Positions 1 to 8,800 of a DNA stretch of 64,000 bases are shown piece after piece. The number at the start of each line of letters is the position of its first letter. Position 1 is the first letter of the stretch. Position numbers and translations under genes: made by a program. The notes beneath the pieces were generated by a model that worked only from the letters and a program-made list of their open reading frames with translations, made no database searches and had not been told where the DNA came from. The stretch comes from Maricaulis sp048268525 (GTDB lineage: Bacteria > Pseudomonadota > Alphaproteobacteria > Caulobacterales > Maricaulaceae): the NCBI RefSeq assembly GCF_048268525.1, contig NZ_JBLWVH010000019.1, positions 6,892 through 70,891 of the forward strand. The letters run 5' to 3'.

Positions 1-2
1 CG

Positions 3-416
3 ATCACCCCGAAAAACCCCGATCTCACCACCACGCAAGGCGCGCTGATCGGCGATTGCGTGCATTATGAATGCCTGGCCCTGAAGGCCATCCACGACGC
101 CATGAACCAGCAACTCGACAAGGGCGACAGCAAGGCCGCCATCGCCACGGCCGAAATTCTGCTGGACCGGCTCAAGGCCAGCTGGCTGGGCAAAGCGGTG
201 GATGAGATGAACGCGTATTTCCGCGCCGATGATGACAGTGTCCGCCTCGACATGGTGCAGACCCTGCGCGACATCGCCCGCATGCTCGACGGCGAGTTCG
301 GCGAAGGCATGGAGCCCAACGCCTTGGCCCGCGATCCCGACGAATATCACAAGCTGCTCAAGCAGGCGAAGAAACAGGCCGAGTCCGGCAAGCGGAAGCT
401 TTATGTGGGGACGTGA
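3..416 (+). CDS. Unrecognised protein, C-terminal part (5' end outside window)
   Basis: The frame is open from the window edge to the TGA at 414-416, so the gene starts upstream and only about 137 residues are visible. The first internal start-like codon is a GTG at 60, but the same frame codes sensibly before it. The visible part is charged and predicted mostly helical, with Lys/Asp/Glu-rich stretches and a basic tail ending KRKLYVGT. There is no membrane segment or recognisable catalytic motif. It is soluble by appearance. I do not recognise the family and infer no function. It converges on typA across a palindromic spacer. Confidence 0.6.
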   Translation: MTPKNPDLTTTQGALIGDCVHYECLALKAIHDAMNQQLDKGDSKAAIATAEILLDRLKASWLGKAVDEMNAYFRADDDSVRLDMVQTLRDIARMLDGEFGEGMEPNALARDPDEYHKLLKQAKKQAESGKRKLYVGT

Positions 417-449
417 GGGAGGAGCTCGGGAGTCGGCCGTGCGCCAAAT

Positions 450-590
450 TTGTCATCCCTGCCACCCGCCTATGCGGGCGCAGGTTCCCGCCCCGCGTAG
501 GCGGGGCGAAAGTCAGGGACCCATGTGGCAACAAAGAGTTAGGTCCCGTCCTGCGTCCGGCCTCCGCCGGACATCCGACGGGGATGACAA
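450..590. repeat. Palindromic intergenic element (MITE-like) between convergent genes
   Basis: The element is bounded by a perfect 10-bp inverted repeat: TTGTCATCCC at 450-459 and GGGATGACAA at 581-590. It contains three further hairpins: CCCGC/GCGGG at 465-478, an 8-bp stem CGCCCCGC/GCGGGGCG at 489-508 with a 4-nt loop, and GTCCGG/CCGGAC at 555-572. The layout resembles dispersed palindromic units of proteobacterial genomes. It sits at the 3' ends of two convergent genes, so it may also act in termination or mRNA stability. No other copy is visible here. Confidence 0.6.
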
Positions 591-602
591 GGTGTTTGAT
601 GC

Positions 603-2429
603 CTACTCCTTGGCGCGCGACGCTTTCTTGCGCTCGTGCTCTTTCAGGAAGGTCTTGCGGATGCGGATGGTCTGGGGGGTCACTTCGACGAGTTCGTCGT
701 CATTGATGAATTCCAGCGCGTATTCCAGGGTCAGCTTGATCGGGGTGGTCAGGACGATGTTCTCGTCCGTGCCCGAGGCCCGCATGTTTGTCAGCTTCTT
801 GCCCTTGGTCGGATTGACGATCATGTCGTCATCGCGGGAATTGACGCCGATGATCATGCCTTCATAGACCTCGACAGCGTGTCCGACGAAGAGCTTGCCG
901 CGCTCCTGCAGGTTGAACAGGGCAAAGCCCAGCACCTTGCCGTCGATCATCGAGACCATGGCGCCGTGGTGACGCTGGCCGATCTCGCCGCCGGTCTTCG
1001 GGGCATAGTGATCGAAGGTGTGGAACATCAGGCCGGTGCCTGAGGTCAGGGTCAGGAATTCGGAGCGGAAACCGATCAGGCCGCGGGTCGGGATGACATA
1101 GTCGATGCGGACCCGGCCATGCCCGTCCGGCACCATGTTCTTCATCTCGGCCTTGCGCTGGCCGAGCTTTTCCATGACGCCGCCCTGATGGTCTTCCTCA
1201 AGGTCGACGGTCAGGCTCTCATAGGGCTCGCACTGTTCGCCATCGATCTCCTTGATGACCACGCGCGGACGGCCGACGGCCAGCTCGAAGCCTTCGCGGC
1301 GCATGGTCTCGATCAGGATGGAGAGGTGAAGCTCGCCGCGTCCGGAGACGGTGAACTTGTCCGGATTGTCCTGCTGCTCGACCTTCAGCGCCACATTGTG
1401 GATCAGCTCGCGCTCGAGGCGTTCTTTCAAATTGCGCGAGGTCACGAACTTGCCTTCGCGGCCGGCAAACGGGCTGTCATTGACCTGGAAGGTCATCGAC
1501 AGGGTCGGCTCGTCGACGGACAGCAGCGGCAGCGCCTCGACATTGTCGGGGTCACACAGCGTGTCGGAGATTTTCAGATTGTCGATGCCGGTGAAGGTGA
1601 TGATATCGCCGGCCTGGGCGCTTTCCAGCTCGACCCGCTCGAGGCCGTGAAAGCCGAAGATCTGCTGGACCTTGCCCTTGACCTGACGGCCATCGGCCTT
1701 GGCCACGGTGACAGGCTGGTTGCGGGCCAGGCGTCCACGGGCGACGCGGCCAATGCCGATCACGCCGGTGAAGGAGGAATAATCCAGCGCCGAGACCTGC
1801 AGCTGCAGCGGGCCGTCGAGATCGACGTCAGGGCGCGGCGTGTGGGCGGTGATCATCTCGAACAGCGGATTCATGTCGGTGCCGATCACGCCGGCCTCAT
1901 TGGCGGCCCAGCCCTGAAGGGCAGAGGCGTAGACGACCGGGAAGTCGAGCTGTTCCTCATTGGCGCCGAGACGGTCAAACAGGTCGAAGGTCTGGTCGAC
2001 CACCCAGTCGGGGCGGGCGGAAGGACGGTCGGCCTTGTTGATCACCACGATCGGCTTGAGGCCGCGGGCCAGCGCCTTCTTGGTCACAAACGAGGTCTGC
2101 GGCATCGGGCCGTCGACCGCATCAACGAGAAGGAGAACACCATCGACCATCGACAGGACGCGCTCGACCTCGCCGCCGAAATCGGCGTGGCCGGGGGTGT
2201 CGACGATGTTGATGTTCCAGTCATTCCAGGTGACGGCGGTGTTCTTGGCCAGGATGGTGATCCCGCGCTCTTTTTCCAGATCGTTGGAATCCATCATCCG
2301 CTCGGACACATTGGCCCGCTCGCCCAGCGTTCCGGACTGTTGCAGCAGCTGGTCGACCAGCGTGGTCTTGCCGTGGTCAACGTGCGCCACGATGGCGATA
2401 TTGCGCAGCTTGTCGAGGGACGCGCTCAT
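603..2429 (-). CDS. typA: Ribosome-associated GTPase TypA/BipA
   Basis: TypA/BipA is a translational GTPase of the EF-G family that binds the ribosome and supports 50S assembly and growth under stress or cold. The 608-residue length is normal for the family. The G domain shows the P-loop AHVDHGKT (about residues 15-22), the DTPGH motif, and NKAD for guanine recognition. The conserved C-terminal half (SGRGELHLSILIETMRREGFE, then RGLIGFRSEFL) is typical of TypA and separates it from LepA and EF-G. An AGGA-type ribosome site precedes the ATG. The gene stands alone between a palindromic spacer and a membrane protein. Identification is by family motifs; the role is that known for the family. Confidence 0.97.
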   Translation of the reverse strand: MSASLDKLRNIAIVAHVDHGKTTLVDQLLQQSGTLGERANVSERMMDSNDLEKERGITILAKNTAVTWNDWNINIVDTPGHADFGGEVERVLSMVDGVLLLVDAVDGPMPQTSFVTKKALARGLKPIVVINKADRPSARPDWVVDQTFDLFDRLGANEEQLDFPVVYASALQGWAANEAGVIGTDMNPLFEMITAHTPRPDVDLDGPLQLQVSALDYSSFTGVIGIGRVARGRLARNQPVTVAKADGRQVKGKVQQIFGFHGLERVELESAQAGDIITFTGIDNLKISDTLCDPDNVEALPLLSVDEPTLSMTFQVNDSPFAGREGKFVTSRNLKERLERELIHNVALKVEQQDNPDKFTVSGRGELHLSILIETMRREGFELAVGRPRVVIKEIDGEQCEPYESLTVDLEEDHQGGVMEKLGQRKAEMKNMVPDGHGRVRIDYVIPTRGLIGFRSEFLTLTSGTGLMFHTFDHYAPKTGGEIGQRHHGAMVSMIDGKVLGFALFNLQERGKLFVGHAVEVYEGMIIGVNSRDDDMIVNPTKGKKLTNMRASGTDENIVLTTPIKLTLEYALEFINDDELVEVTPQTIRIRKTFLKEHERKKASRAKE

Positions 2430-2540
2430 GATGTCATTCCTGTCGTGAAAAGGCGCGCCCTCATACGCTGCGAGGGCGTGGCTGGCCAGTGCTTATTCCG
2501 TGCGATGGCCGTGAAAGTCGAAGATGGCCGCCCGGCCCGG

Positions 2541-3839
2541 TCAGGAACCGGTTGGCGGTTCCGGGTCTTGCGGGGGCGGTTGCCGGGTCGGGCCGGTCGG
2601 CCCGTAGGTCGAGACCGGGACGTAGTGGCGGGCCGATGGCTTCGGCGTCGATGGCTCGAAGAGGTTCCGCATCAGGTCGGTACGCCGCAGCAGACCGCGT
2701 ATTCCCGTGATCACCAGCGAGATCACAAAGATGAAATATCCCAGGCGCCAGCCCCAGCGATTGGCCGTTTCCTTGACCCCGGCCAGATGGCTGACCGAGA
2801 CGAAATACCATTCCGGGCCGGCAATCCGGCTGAACGCAACCAGGAACTCGCTCCGGGGCGTTCCGACCACGCCGCGTGGTCGCGGATCGTCGCGCAGCAG
2901 GGCCATGATCTCAACCGGGTCGATACCGATCGCGCGAGCCTGCTGCAGGGTCTGGCCGCGGGCGATCACAGCGCCGTCGCGGTCGAATACAAGATTGACA
3001 CCGCCCGCCGGCGGCGCCTCGAGCGACGACGCCAGATGCTCGGTCATGTCGATCGAGGTGCCGAATGCCCCCATCAGTTCGCCATCGACCCGGATCGGTT
3101 TGCGACACGCCGTGGCCGAACGCTCACCTCCATCCGAGTAGACGAAACGGGACAGGCGGGTGCACTGCATCGCGCTTTCGGGATTTGTGTCCTGGCTGAA
3201 CAGACGCGGATCCTCATCGGCCTGAAGGTTGAAATCAGCCGGCGCCTCATATCGGTAGAATGCGAGCCGGTCCTCGCGGTCGGGCGCAAAAATCACGACG
3301 CGGCGGTCAGGCGTGAAATAGTAGAGGCTGGAGAACTCGCCCAGATGGGCTTCGCCGAATGCCCGGACCACATGGAAGCCGGCCATGTAGCGTCGCTGCT
3401 CCTCGGGGGTCATGGACATCCCGTCGCCCAGGAAGGCGCCGATCCCGAACACATAGTCGGCTCCGGGCAGGACACGGCCGTCGAAGAGATCGGGGTGCGA
3501 CCGCCGGGTGCCGTCACCGAAATCGGGGAACAGGGCGTTGAATTCGTCGAGGATGTCGTCCGCCTCGATCAGGCTGTGACGACGCAGGAAAGCGGCTTCG
3601 GCGGCCTCGGCCAGGACACGGGCTTCGTCAAACAGCGTCTGCTCGCGGTCCGCCCTCACCCGGATATAGGATTGCAGCATCTCGGCCCGTGCCGCCGACA
3701 GCGAGGTCATCAGGACGTTATGCGCAGCCAGCCCCGAGATCGCGGCGAAGGTCGCCGACAGGAGGACATGAACGAGAATGATGACTGCCAGACGCACGTC
3801 AGGGACCTTTTTCTTCCACCGCCCCCTATACACCGTCAA
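2541..3839 (-). CDS. Membrane protein with large periplasmic sensor-like domain
   Basis: The frame encodes up to 432 residues. A membrane segment lies near residues 18-38, followed by about 320 predicted periplasmic residues, a second membrane segment near 372-390 (YFIFVISLVITGIRGLL), and a short proline-rich cytoplasmic tail. The layout and the ending of the external domain (W-YFVSVSHLAG) resemble Cache-type sensor domains of chemoreceptors and histidine kinases, but no HAMP, kinase, cyclase or GGDEF output domain follows. The start is uncertain: the frame opens with TTG at 3839; a GTG at 3833 or a GTG at 3797 (with AAGG just upstream) are alternatives. Function unknown; a ligand-binding membrane accessory protein is one possibility. 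Confidence 0.65.
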   Translation of the reverse strand: MTVYRGRWKKKVPDVRLAVIILVHVLLSATFAAISGLAAHNVLMTSLSAARAEMLQSYIRVRADREQTLFDEARVLAEAAEAAFLRRHSLIEADDILDEFNALFPDFGDGTRRSHPDLFDGRVLPGADYVFGIGAFLGDGMSMTPEEQRRYMAGFHVVRAFGEAHLGEFSSLYYFTPDRRVVIFAPDREDRLAFYRYEAPADFNLQADEDPRLFSQDTNPESAMQCTRLSRFVYSDGGERSATACRKPIRVDGELMGAFGTSIDMTEHLASSLEAPPAGGVNLVFDRDGAVIARGQTLQQARAIGIDPVEIMALLRDDPRPRGVVGTPRSEFLVAFSRIAGPEWYFVSVSHLAGVKETANRWGWRLGYFIFVISLVITGIRGLLRRTDLMRNLFEPSTPKPSARHYVPVSTYGPTGPTRQPPPQDPEPPTGS

Positions 3840-3873
3840 AAACTAATATCCGGTGATATTTGATGAACGGCCA

Positions 3874-4461
3874 TCAGCCCTGCCGTTCCGCCTCGGGCAG
3901 CGAATTGGCCAGACGTCGCACAAGCGAACAGAAAGCCGCCTGCTCACCTGAATCCATCATCCGGTTTCCCGACAGCGGCACGGCCTCCACCGACTGGCGC
4001 AGGCGTGCATACACGCCCTTGCCCTTTCCGGTCAGGTACAGATGGCTGACACGGCCATCCGCCTGGGACGCCCGCCGCACGACCAGACCGGCCTCCAGCA
4101 GCGCCTTGGTTGCGCGGGACACGATGCCCTTGTCCATCGGCGTCACGGTAACGACCTCGACCGCTGTCCGTCCGGGCGCTTCGGCAATCGCCGCCAGCAC
4201 CCGCCATTGCGACAGGTTCAGGCCTGCCTCGCGCTTGACGATGGCCGAGGTCAGACGGGCGACCCGATCGGCGAGGACGGTGACCTGGTAGGGCCAGTAT
4301 TCATTGAGCCGGATAACATCCGGCACTCCGTCACCCGCCGGATCGAGGGTCGGCCCGGCGGCCGCTTCAGCCACAGACATCGGATCCCCGGCCGGGAAAT
4401 TGTCCGGCAAGGAGCCTTCGGCCTCGGGTTGACGTCGGGATTGGGTTTCGGTCGTGCTCAT
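3874..4461 (-). CDS. MarR family transcriptional regulator
   Basis: This 195-residue protein has a disordered, acidic N-terminal extension of about 60 residues. A MarR winged-helix domain follows: helix-turn-helix around LNLSQWRVLAAIAEAPGRTAVEVV and TPMDKGIVSRATKALLEAGLV, with wing RRASQADGRVSHLYLTGKG. MarR proteins bind DNA as dimers and usually repress neighbours until a phenolic ligand binds. The gene is divergent from hpd, with a 140-bp spacer that carries an inverted repeat at 4473-4488. I infer that it controls hpd and itself, perhaps sensing an aromatic intermediate. The N-terminal extension is longer than usual for MarR. The ATG follows an AAGG ribosome site. Confidence 0.88.
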   Translation of the reverse strand: MSTTETQSRRQPEAEGSLPDNFPAGDPMSVAEAAAGPTLDPAGDGVPDVIRLNEYWPYQVTVLADRVARLTSAIVKREAGLNLSQWRVLAAIAEAPGRTAVEVVTVTPMDKGIVSRATKALLEAGLVVRRASQADGRVSHLYLTGKGKGVYARLRQSVEAVPLSGNRMMDSGEQAAFCSLVRRLANSLPEAERQG

Positions 4462-4472
4462 GCGGCCTTAAT

Positions 4473-4488
4473 AGTTGCAATCACAACT
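4473..4488. promoter_or_regulatory. Candidate MarR operator between marR-like gene and hpd
   Basis: AGTTG-CAATCA-CAACT is an inverted repeat of 5-bp arms with a 6-bp spacer, lying 12 bp upstream of the MarR-type gene start and about 114 bp upstream of hpd. Size and position fit a MarR dimer site. Assignment is inference from symmetry and location. Confidence 0.45.
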
Positions 4489-4601
4489 TGACGCAATAGC
4501 AACAAACGAGCTAGTCAACGCCCCAATCGACAACGGCACGCCGCCGCTGCGACGCCGGATGCGTCACGCTGGCGTACCCCCACCCTTGCTGGAGACACGA
4601 C

Positions 4602-5681
4602 ATGGCCGACCTGTTTGAAAACCCGATGGGACTTTGCGGTTTCGAGTTTGTTGAGTTCACCGCGCCGGAACGGGGCGTGATCGAGCCGGTGTTCCAGGCG
4701 ATGGGCTTTTCCCACATTGCCAATCACCGCTCCAAGGATGTTGAGCTGTGGCGCCAGGGCGGGATCAACTTCCTGATCAATTACGAGCCCGACACCCAAG
4801 CCTCCTTCTTCGCCAAGGAACATGGCCCGTCGGCCTGCGGCATGGGTTTCCGCGTCAAGGACGCGGCACTGGCCTACGACGAATGCCTCGAGCGCGGCGC
4901 CGAACCGGTCATGACCGAGCCGGGCATTTCCGAACTCGTCATCCCGGCGGTCAAGGGTATTGGTGGCGCATCGGTCTACCTGATCGACCGCTTCGAGGAC
5001 GGCAAGTCGATCTATGACATCGATTTCGTCTATCTCGACGGCGTCGACATCCACCCCGAAGGCTGTGGCTTCAACGTGATCGATCACCTGACCCACAATG
5101 TCTACAAGGGCCGGATGGACTATTGGGCCAAGTATTACGAGGACCTCTTCAATTTCCGCGAGATCCGCTATTTCGACATCAAGGGCGAATATACCGGCCT
5201 GGTCTCGCGCGCCATGACGGCGCCGGACGGCCTGATCCGCATCCCGCTGAACGAAGAGAAATCCGAAGCGGTCGGCCAGATCGAGGAATATCTGCGCGAG
5301 TACAAGGGTGAAGGCATCCAGCACATCGCCTTCTCCTGCGACAATCTGATTGAATGCTGGGACCGCCTGAAAAAGGCCGGAACCGAATTCATGACCGCAC
5401 CGCCGGCCACCTATTACGACATGCTGGAAGACCGCCTGCCGGGCCATGGCGAGCCAACCGAAGAGTTCAAAAAGCGCGGCATCCTGCTCGACGGCACCAC
5501 CGAAGGCGGCCAGCCGCGTCTGCTGCTGCAGATATTCTCGGGCAAGGCGATCGGTCCGATCTTCTTCGAATTCATCCAGCGCAAGGAAGATGAGGGCTTC
5601 GGCGAGGGCAATTTCAAGGCCCTGTTCGAGTCGATCGAGCGCGACCAGATCGAACGCGGCGTCATCAACGCAGCCGAGTAG
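4602..5681 (+). CDS. hpd: 4-hydroxyphenylpyruvate dioxygenase
   Basis: HPPD is a cytoplasmic non-haem iron(II) enzyme that converts 4-hydroxyphenylpyruvate to homogentisate in tyrosine breakdown and pyomelanin formation. The 359-residue protein has the two tandem VOC modules of the family. The expected facial triad is visible: His162 (VIDHLTHNV), His241 (GIQHIAFSC) and Glu323 (IFFEFIQRK), within one residue of the numbering in characterised bacterial HPPDs. The C-terminal gating helix region EGFGEGNFKALFESIE is present. The ATG has a GGAG site. It is followed after 9 bp by another VOC gene, and a MarR regulator is divergent. Homogentisate dioxygenase is not in the window. Confidence 0.97.
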   Translation: MADLFENPMGLCGFEFVEFTAPERGVIEPVFQAMGFSHIANHRSKDVELWRQGGINFLINYEPDTQASFFAKEHGPSACGMGFRVKDAALAYDECLERGAEPVMTEPGISELVIPAVKGIGGASVYLIDRFEDGKSIYDIDFVYLDGVDIHPEGCGFNVIDHLTHNVYKGRMDYWAKYYEDLFNFREIRYFDIKGEYTGLVSRAMTAPDGLIRIPLNEEKSEAVGQIEEYLREYKGEGIQHIAFSCDNLIECWDRLKKAGTEFMTAPPATYYDMLEDRLPGHGEPTEEFKKRGILLDGTTEGGQPRLLLQIFSGKAIGPIFFEFIQRKEDEGFGEGNFKALFESIERDQIERGVINAAE

Positions 5682-5690
5682 GAGGACATC

Positions 5691-6224
5691 ATGTCCGTCA
5701 ACATCAAGCGCATCCACCACGTCGCCTATCGCTGCAAGGACGCGAAAGAGACGGTCGAGTTCTACCAGCGTGTCATGGGCATGGATTTCAAGCTCGCCAT
5801 TGCCGAGAATGAAGTCCCCTCGACCAAGGCGCCCGACCCCTACATGCACGTCTTCCTCGACGCCGGCATGGGCAATGTCCTGGCCTTTTTCGAACTGCCC
5901 AACTCGCCGGAAATGGGCCGCGACGGCAATACACCGGAATGGGTCCAGCACATCGCTTTCGAAGTCGAGGACATGGACGCACTTTTGGCCTCCAAGGCCC
6001 ATATCGAGGCGCAAGGCCTGGATGTGCTCGGCCCGGTCAATCACGGCATCTTCAAGTCGATCTACTTCTTCGACCCGAATGGCCACCGTCTGGAACTCGC
6101 CGCCAACACCGGCACCGACGAGCAGATGGCTGAACTGAAACGCGTCGCCCCGGCGATGATCGAGGAATGGAGCCAAACCAAGCGCGCGCCCAAGCACGCA
6201 GCCTGGCTCCACGAGCAGGACTAG
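5691..6224 (+). CDS. VOC superfamily protein linked to hpd
   Basis: This 177-residue protein has a single vicinal-oxygen-chelate (glyoxalase/bleomycin resistance/dioxygenase) domain made of two beta-alpha-beta3 halves. Potential metal ligands are the His pair in IKRIHHVAY, the His in WVQHIAFEVED and the Glu of PNGHRLELA. It starts 9 bp after hpd with a strong AGGAGG-like site, so the two are almost surely co-transcribed and a role in aromatic or tyrosine breakdown is likely. The substrate is not evident. Possibilities are a ring-cleavage dioxygenase-like enzyme or an isomerase of the pathway. A strong terminator follows. Confidence 0.85.
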   Translation: MSVNIKRIHHVAYRCKDAKETVEFYQRVMGMDFKLAIAENEVPSTKAPDPYMHVFLDAGMGNVLAFFELPNSPEMGRDGNTPEWVQHIAFEVEDMDALLASKAHIEAQGLDVLGPVNHGIFKSIYFFDPNGHRLELAANTGTDEQMAELKRVAPAMIEEWSQTKRAPKHAAWLHEQD

Positions 6225-6259
6225 CATCCCCCAAACCCGCTGGACCTGTCATGACCTCT

Positions 6260-6290
6260 CGCCCCGTCTGCCCGGACGGGGCGTTTTCTT
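6260..6290 (+). terminator. Rho-independent terminator after hpd operon
   Basis: A 9-bp perfect stem CGCCCCGTC/GACGGGGCG (6260-6268 with 6275-6283), a 6-nt loop, then TTTTCTTT. It begins 36 bp after the VOC gene stop and closes the hpd transcription unit. Confidence 0.85.
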
Positions 6291-6386
6291 TGCCCGATGC
6301 CCCGGCTCGACCGGGTCCCGCGTCAGCTTGCCTATTCTGCCAATATGGTCAGGATGCGACGCAAGCGCCGGGGGAAATCGGAACAG

Positions 6387-8222
6387 ATGTTGGGATTGAT
6401 TGCCGAATTGCGCCGCCGCAGCGTGTTTCGCGTCGCCGCCGCCTATCTGGTGGTCGCCTGGCTGATCATGCAGGTCGTCGCCACCATCGGCACCGCCGCC
6501 GGCCTGCCCGACTGGGCCGACAGTCTGGCGCTGGTCATTCTTGTCGCCGGTTTTCCGGTCGTGGCCTTCATCGCCTGGGCGTTCGAGCTGACGCCCGACG
6601 GCATGAAGAAGACCGGGGCCGTTGACGACCCGGGCGGGTTCAAGCCGCTCGGTCCCGGTGATTATGTGCTGATCGCCGCAGTCCTGGTCGTCCTGGGCAT
6701 TGGTGGCGCGCAACTGCTCACCGCTCCTGGCGGGGCGGCGAATAATGCCGGGCCGGAGATGGCGATCGCCGCACCCCTGCCGGACACGCCAGAAGTCTCC
6801 GATTCCTCGATCGCGGTCCTGCCTTTCGCCGATCTCTCCCCGGACGGCGACCAGCAATATTTCTCCGACGGGATTGCCGAGGAAATCCTCAATGTCCTGG
6901 TGCGCATTGACGGGCTGGATGTCGCCTCGCGCACCTCGGCCTTCCAGTATCGCGGCGAGACCTATTCCATCCCGCAAATTGCTGAAGGTCTGGGGGTCCG
7001 CCATGTCCTGGAAGGATCCGTCCGCCGCGATGGCGAGACGGTGCGCATAACCGCCCAGCTGATCGATGCGCCTGACGACCGGCATTTGTGGTCGCAGACC
7101 TATGACCGTCCGCTCACCGCCGGCGCGATCTTCGCAGTACAGGATGAAATCGCGACGGCCATCGTTGCGGCGCTGCGCGAATTCCTGGATGAGACCGCCC
7201 CTGCGCCGGTCGTCACGGTTGCGGCTGTTACCGATGATGTCGACGCCTATTCCCTCTATCTGGAGGCGCGGGCCCTCTATCTGGGCCGACGCGAGCTCGA
7301 CCGGGCCATGGAATTGCTGGACCAGGCGATTGCCCGGGATCCGGACTTTGCTCAGGCCCATGCCGTTCGCGCCGCGGCAACGCTCTTGCTCGACGAGTTC
7401 ATGGAAACCGACCACACTTGGGAGGCCCTGAACGATGAAGCAGGCCGGTTCGCGCGAAACGCGCTCGCCATCGACCCGAACAACGCGACCGCCCTCGCCG
7501 TGCTCGCCAATTCCCAGGCGATGGAATCCCGGCGCTTGGGGTCACGGGCGGATTACGCTGGCATCATCGCCCAGTATGACCGCGCGCTCGAAATCGACCC
7601 TCATGACGGATCGGCGCGCAATTGGCGTGGGTTGGTCTATATGGACATCGGCTATCTGGACCGGGCGCTGGCCGATTTTCAGACCTGCCAGTTGCACGAA
7701 CCCCGTTATTCGCCGTGCGTCGAAAACGGCTATGAGACGCTTTATGCAATGGGACGAACCGATGAGGCGTTCGCGGCATTCAGGCAGACCCTGTCAGCCG
7801 GTCTCGCCACAGGCGAATGGCTGAATTTCGGAATGCTGGCCCGCTTCGGGGAAGAGATCACCTTCACCAATGGCCTCAACATGTCGTCCGTCCTGCCGCG
7901 CTATTCGCGCGCCGGCGAAATCTACCAAGCCTACCTCAATCTGGACGAAGACCATTCCGCACTGGGTGCCGACGCCTGGCGCCATGCCGCCAGCATTGGC
8001 AATGAGGCGACCCTGAGCGTCGAACAATTACTGCTGCCTCTCGATCCGACAGGCAGCGATGCCATTCCCTTCATCTATTGGTACCCGGAATTGCGCGCGT
8101 GGCGACAGTCCGACACCTTCCGGAACAGAATTCGCCAGTCGGGCCTTCTCGACTTCTGGCGCGCGCACGGCTTCCCGCCGCAATGCCGGCCGGTCGGCAC
8201 CGACGACTTCGCCTGTGACTGA
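6387..8222 (+). CDS. Membrane-anchored TolB-like/TPR protein (paralogue 1)
   Basis: With the ATG at 6387 (GGGGGAAA upstream, and alignment with its paralogue at 9533) the protein has 611 residues; the frame also extends upstream to 6297. Order: a conserved N-terminal block LRRRSVFRVAAAYLVVAWL with membrane segments near residues 14-36, 47-67 and 92-110; a TolB-like/FlgO-like domain at about 140-245 (SIAVLPFADLS, ASRTSAFQYRG, VLEGSVRRDGETVRITAQLIDA); then TPR-like helical repeats to the end. This architecture is common next to CadC- or adenylate-cyclase-type signalling proteins, but no catalytic or DNA-binding domain is present. It probably assembles a protein complex at the membrane. Its stop overlaps the next gene by 8 nt. 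Confidence 0.8.
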   Translation: MLGLIAELRRRSVFRVAAAYLVVAWLIMQVVATIGTAAGLPDWADSLALVILVAGFPVVAFIAWAFELTPDGMKKTGAVDDPGGFKPLGPGDYVLIAAVLVVLGIGGAQLLTAPGGAANNAGPEMAIAAPLPDTPEVSDSSIAVLPFADLSPDGDQQYFSDGIAEEILNVLVRIDGLDVASRTSAFQYRGETYSIPQIAEGLGVRHVLEGSVRRDGETVRITAQLIDAPDDRHLWSQTYDRPLTAGAIFAVQDEIATAIVAALREFLDETAPAPVVTVAAVTDDVDAYSLYLEARALYLGRRELDRAMELLDQAIARDPDFAQAHAVRAAATLLLDEFMETDHTWEALNDEAGRFARNALAIDPNNATALAVLANSQAMESRRLGSRADYAGIIAQYDRALEIDPHDGSARNWRGLVYMDIGYLDRALADFQTCQLHEPRYSPCVENGYETLYAMGRTDEAFAAFRQTLSAGLATGEWLNFGMLARFGEEITFTNGLNMSSVLPRYSRAGEIYQAYLNLDEDHSALGADAWRHAASIGNEATLSVEQLLLPLDPTGSDAIPFIYWYPELRAWRQSDTFRNRIRQSGLLDFWRAHGFPPQCRPVGTDDFACD

Positions 8223-8697
8223 GCCGAACCGCATACGCGGCGTCTGGCGCCCCATCCTCCTCTATGCCGTCGCGCTGGCACTCGCTGTCTTCGTGCTGGA
8301 ATGGCTGCAATATCGTTTCTGGACCCGGGCCATCGGCATCGAGCTGCTGGTTGGTCTGGTTGGTCTGGGCTGCGTCGGCTTGGGTGTCTGGGTCGGGATG
8401 CGGCTCACGCGCCAGGCGCCGCCCGCGCCCTTCGTGCGCAATGAGGCGGCGCTGAAGTCCCTTGCCATCACGCCGCGCGAGCTGGACGTGCTGGAGGCGC
8501 TCGTCAGCGGTGATGGCAACAAGGAACTCGCCCGCACGCTCGGCGTCTCGCCCAACACGGTGAAGACCCATATCGCCCGCCTGTTCGACAAGCTCGACGT
8601 CACCAGCCGCATCCAGGCGATCGAGACTGCCCGCGACCTGCGCCTGATCCCGGCGGCGGGCGATGCCACCGCCCCCCAGACCCGGTCAAACGGGTGA
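8215..8697 (+). CDS. Membrane-anchored LuxR-type transcriptional regulator
   Basis: Start chosen at the GTG at 8215, which overlaps the preceding gene's stop and gives a 160-residue protein; the upstream extension of the frame is non-coding in character. Two membrane segments (RPILLYAVALALAVFVLEWL and ELLVGLVGLGCVGLGVWVGM) are followed by a LuxR/GerE helix-turn-helix at about residues 85-145 (LAITPRELDVLEALVSG, KELARTLGVSPNTVKTHIARLFDKLDV). It lacks a receiver domain and therefore would act as a membrane-tethered DNA-binding protein. Coupling to the TPR protein and to the DUF4199-like gene downstream suggests one membrane signalling unit. Targets are unknown. Confidence 0.82.
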   Translation: MTEPNRIRGVWRPILLYAVALALAVFVLEWLQYRFWTRAIGIELLVGLVGLGCVGLGVWVGMRLTRQAPPAPFVRNEAALKSLAITPRELDVLEALVSGDGNKELARTLGVSPNTVKTHIARLFDKLDVTSRIQAIETARDLRLIPAAGDATAPQTRSNG

Positions 8698-8800
8698 TTT
8701 CGTCACAATCACCCATCGGGGTGACGACGCGCGGCGCGGGACCGGCAGGCTGGACCGGTCCATCAAACACGGAGGCGCCCGACCGGGCGATATCGACATC

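Noticed and set aside
1119..3863. A 914-codon open frame on the plus strand, opposite typA and the sensor-like gene
   Set aside because: It runs antisense to two genes with clear protein features, has no domain of its own, and is the kind of long frame expected opposite GC-rich coding DNA.
4515..6227. A 570-codon open frame on the minus strand opposite hpd and the VOC gene
   Set aside because: Its sequence is the antisense of two well-supported genes and shows no family motif.
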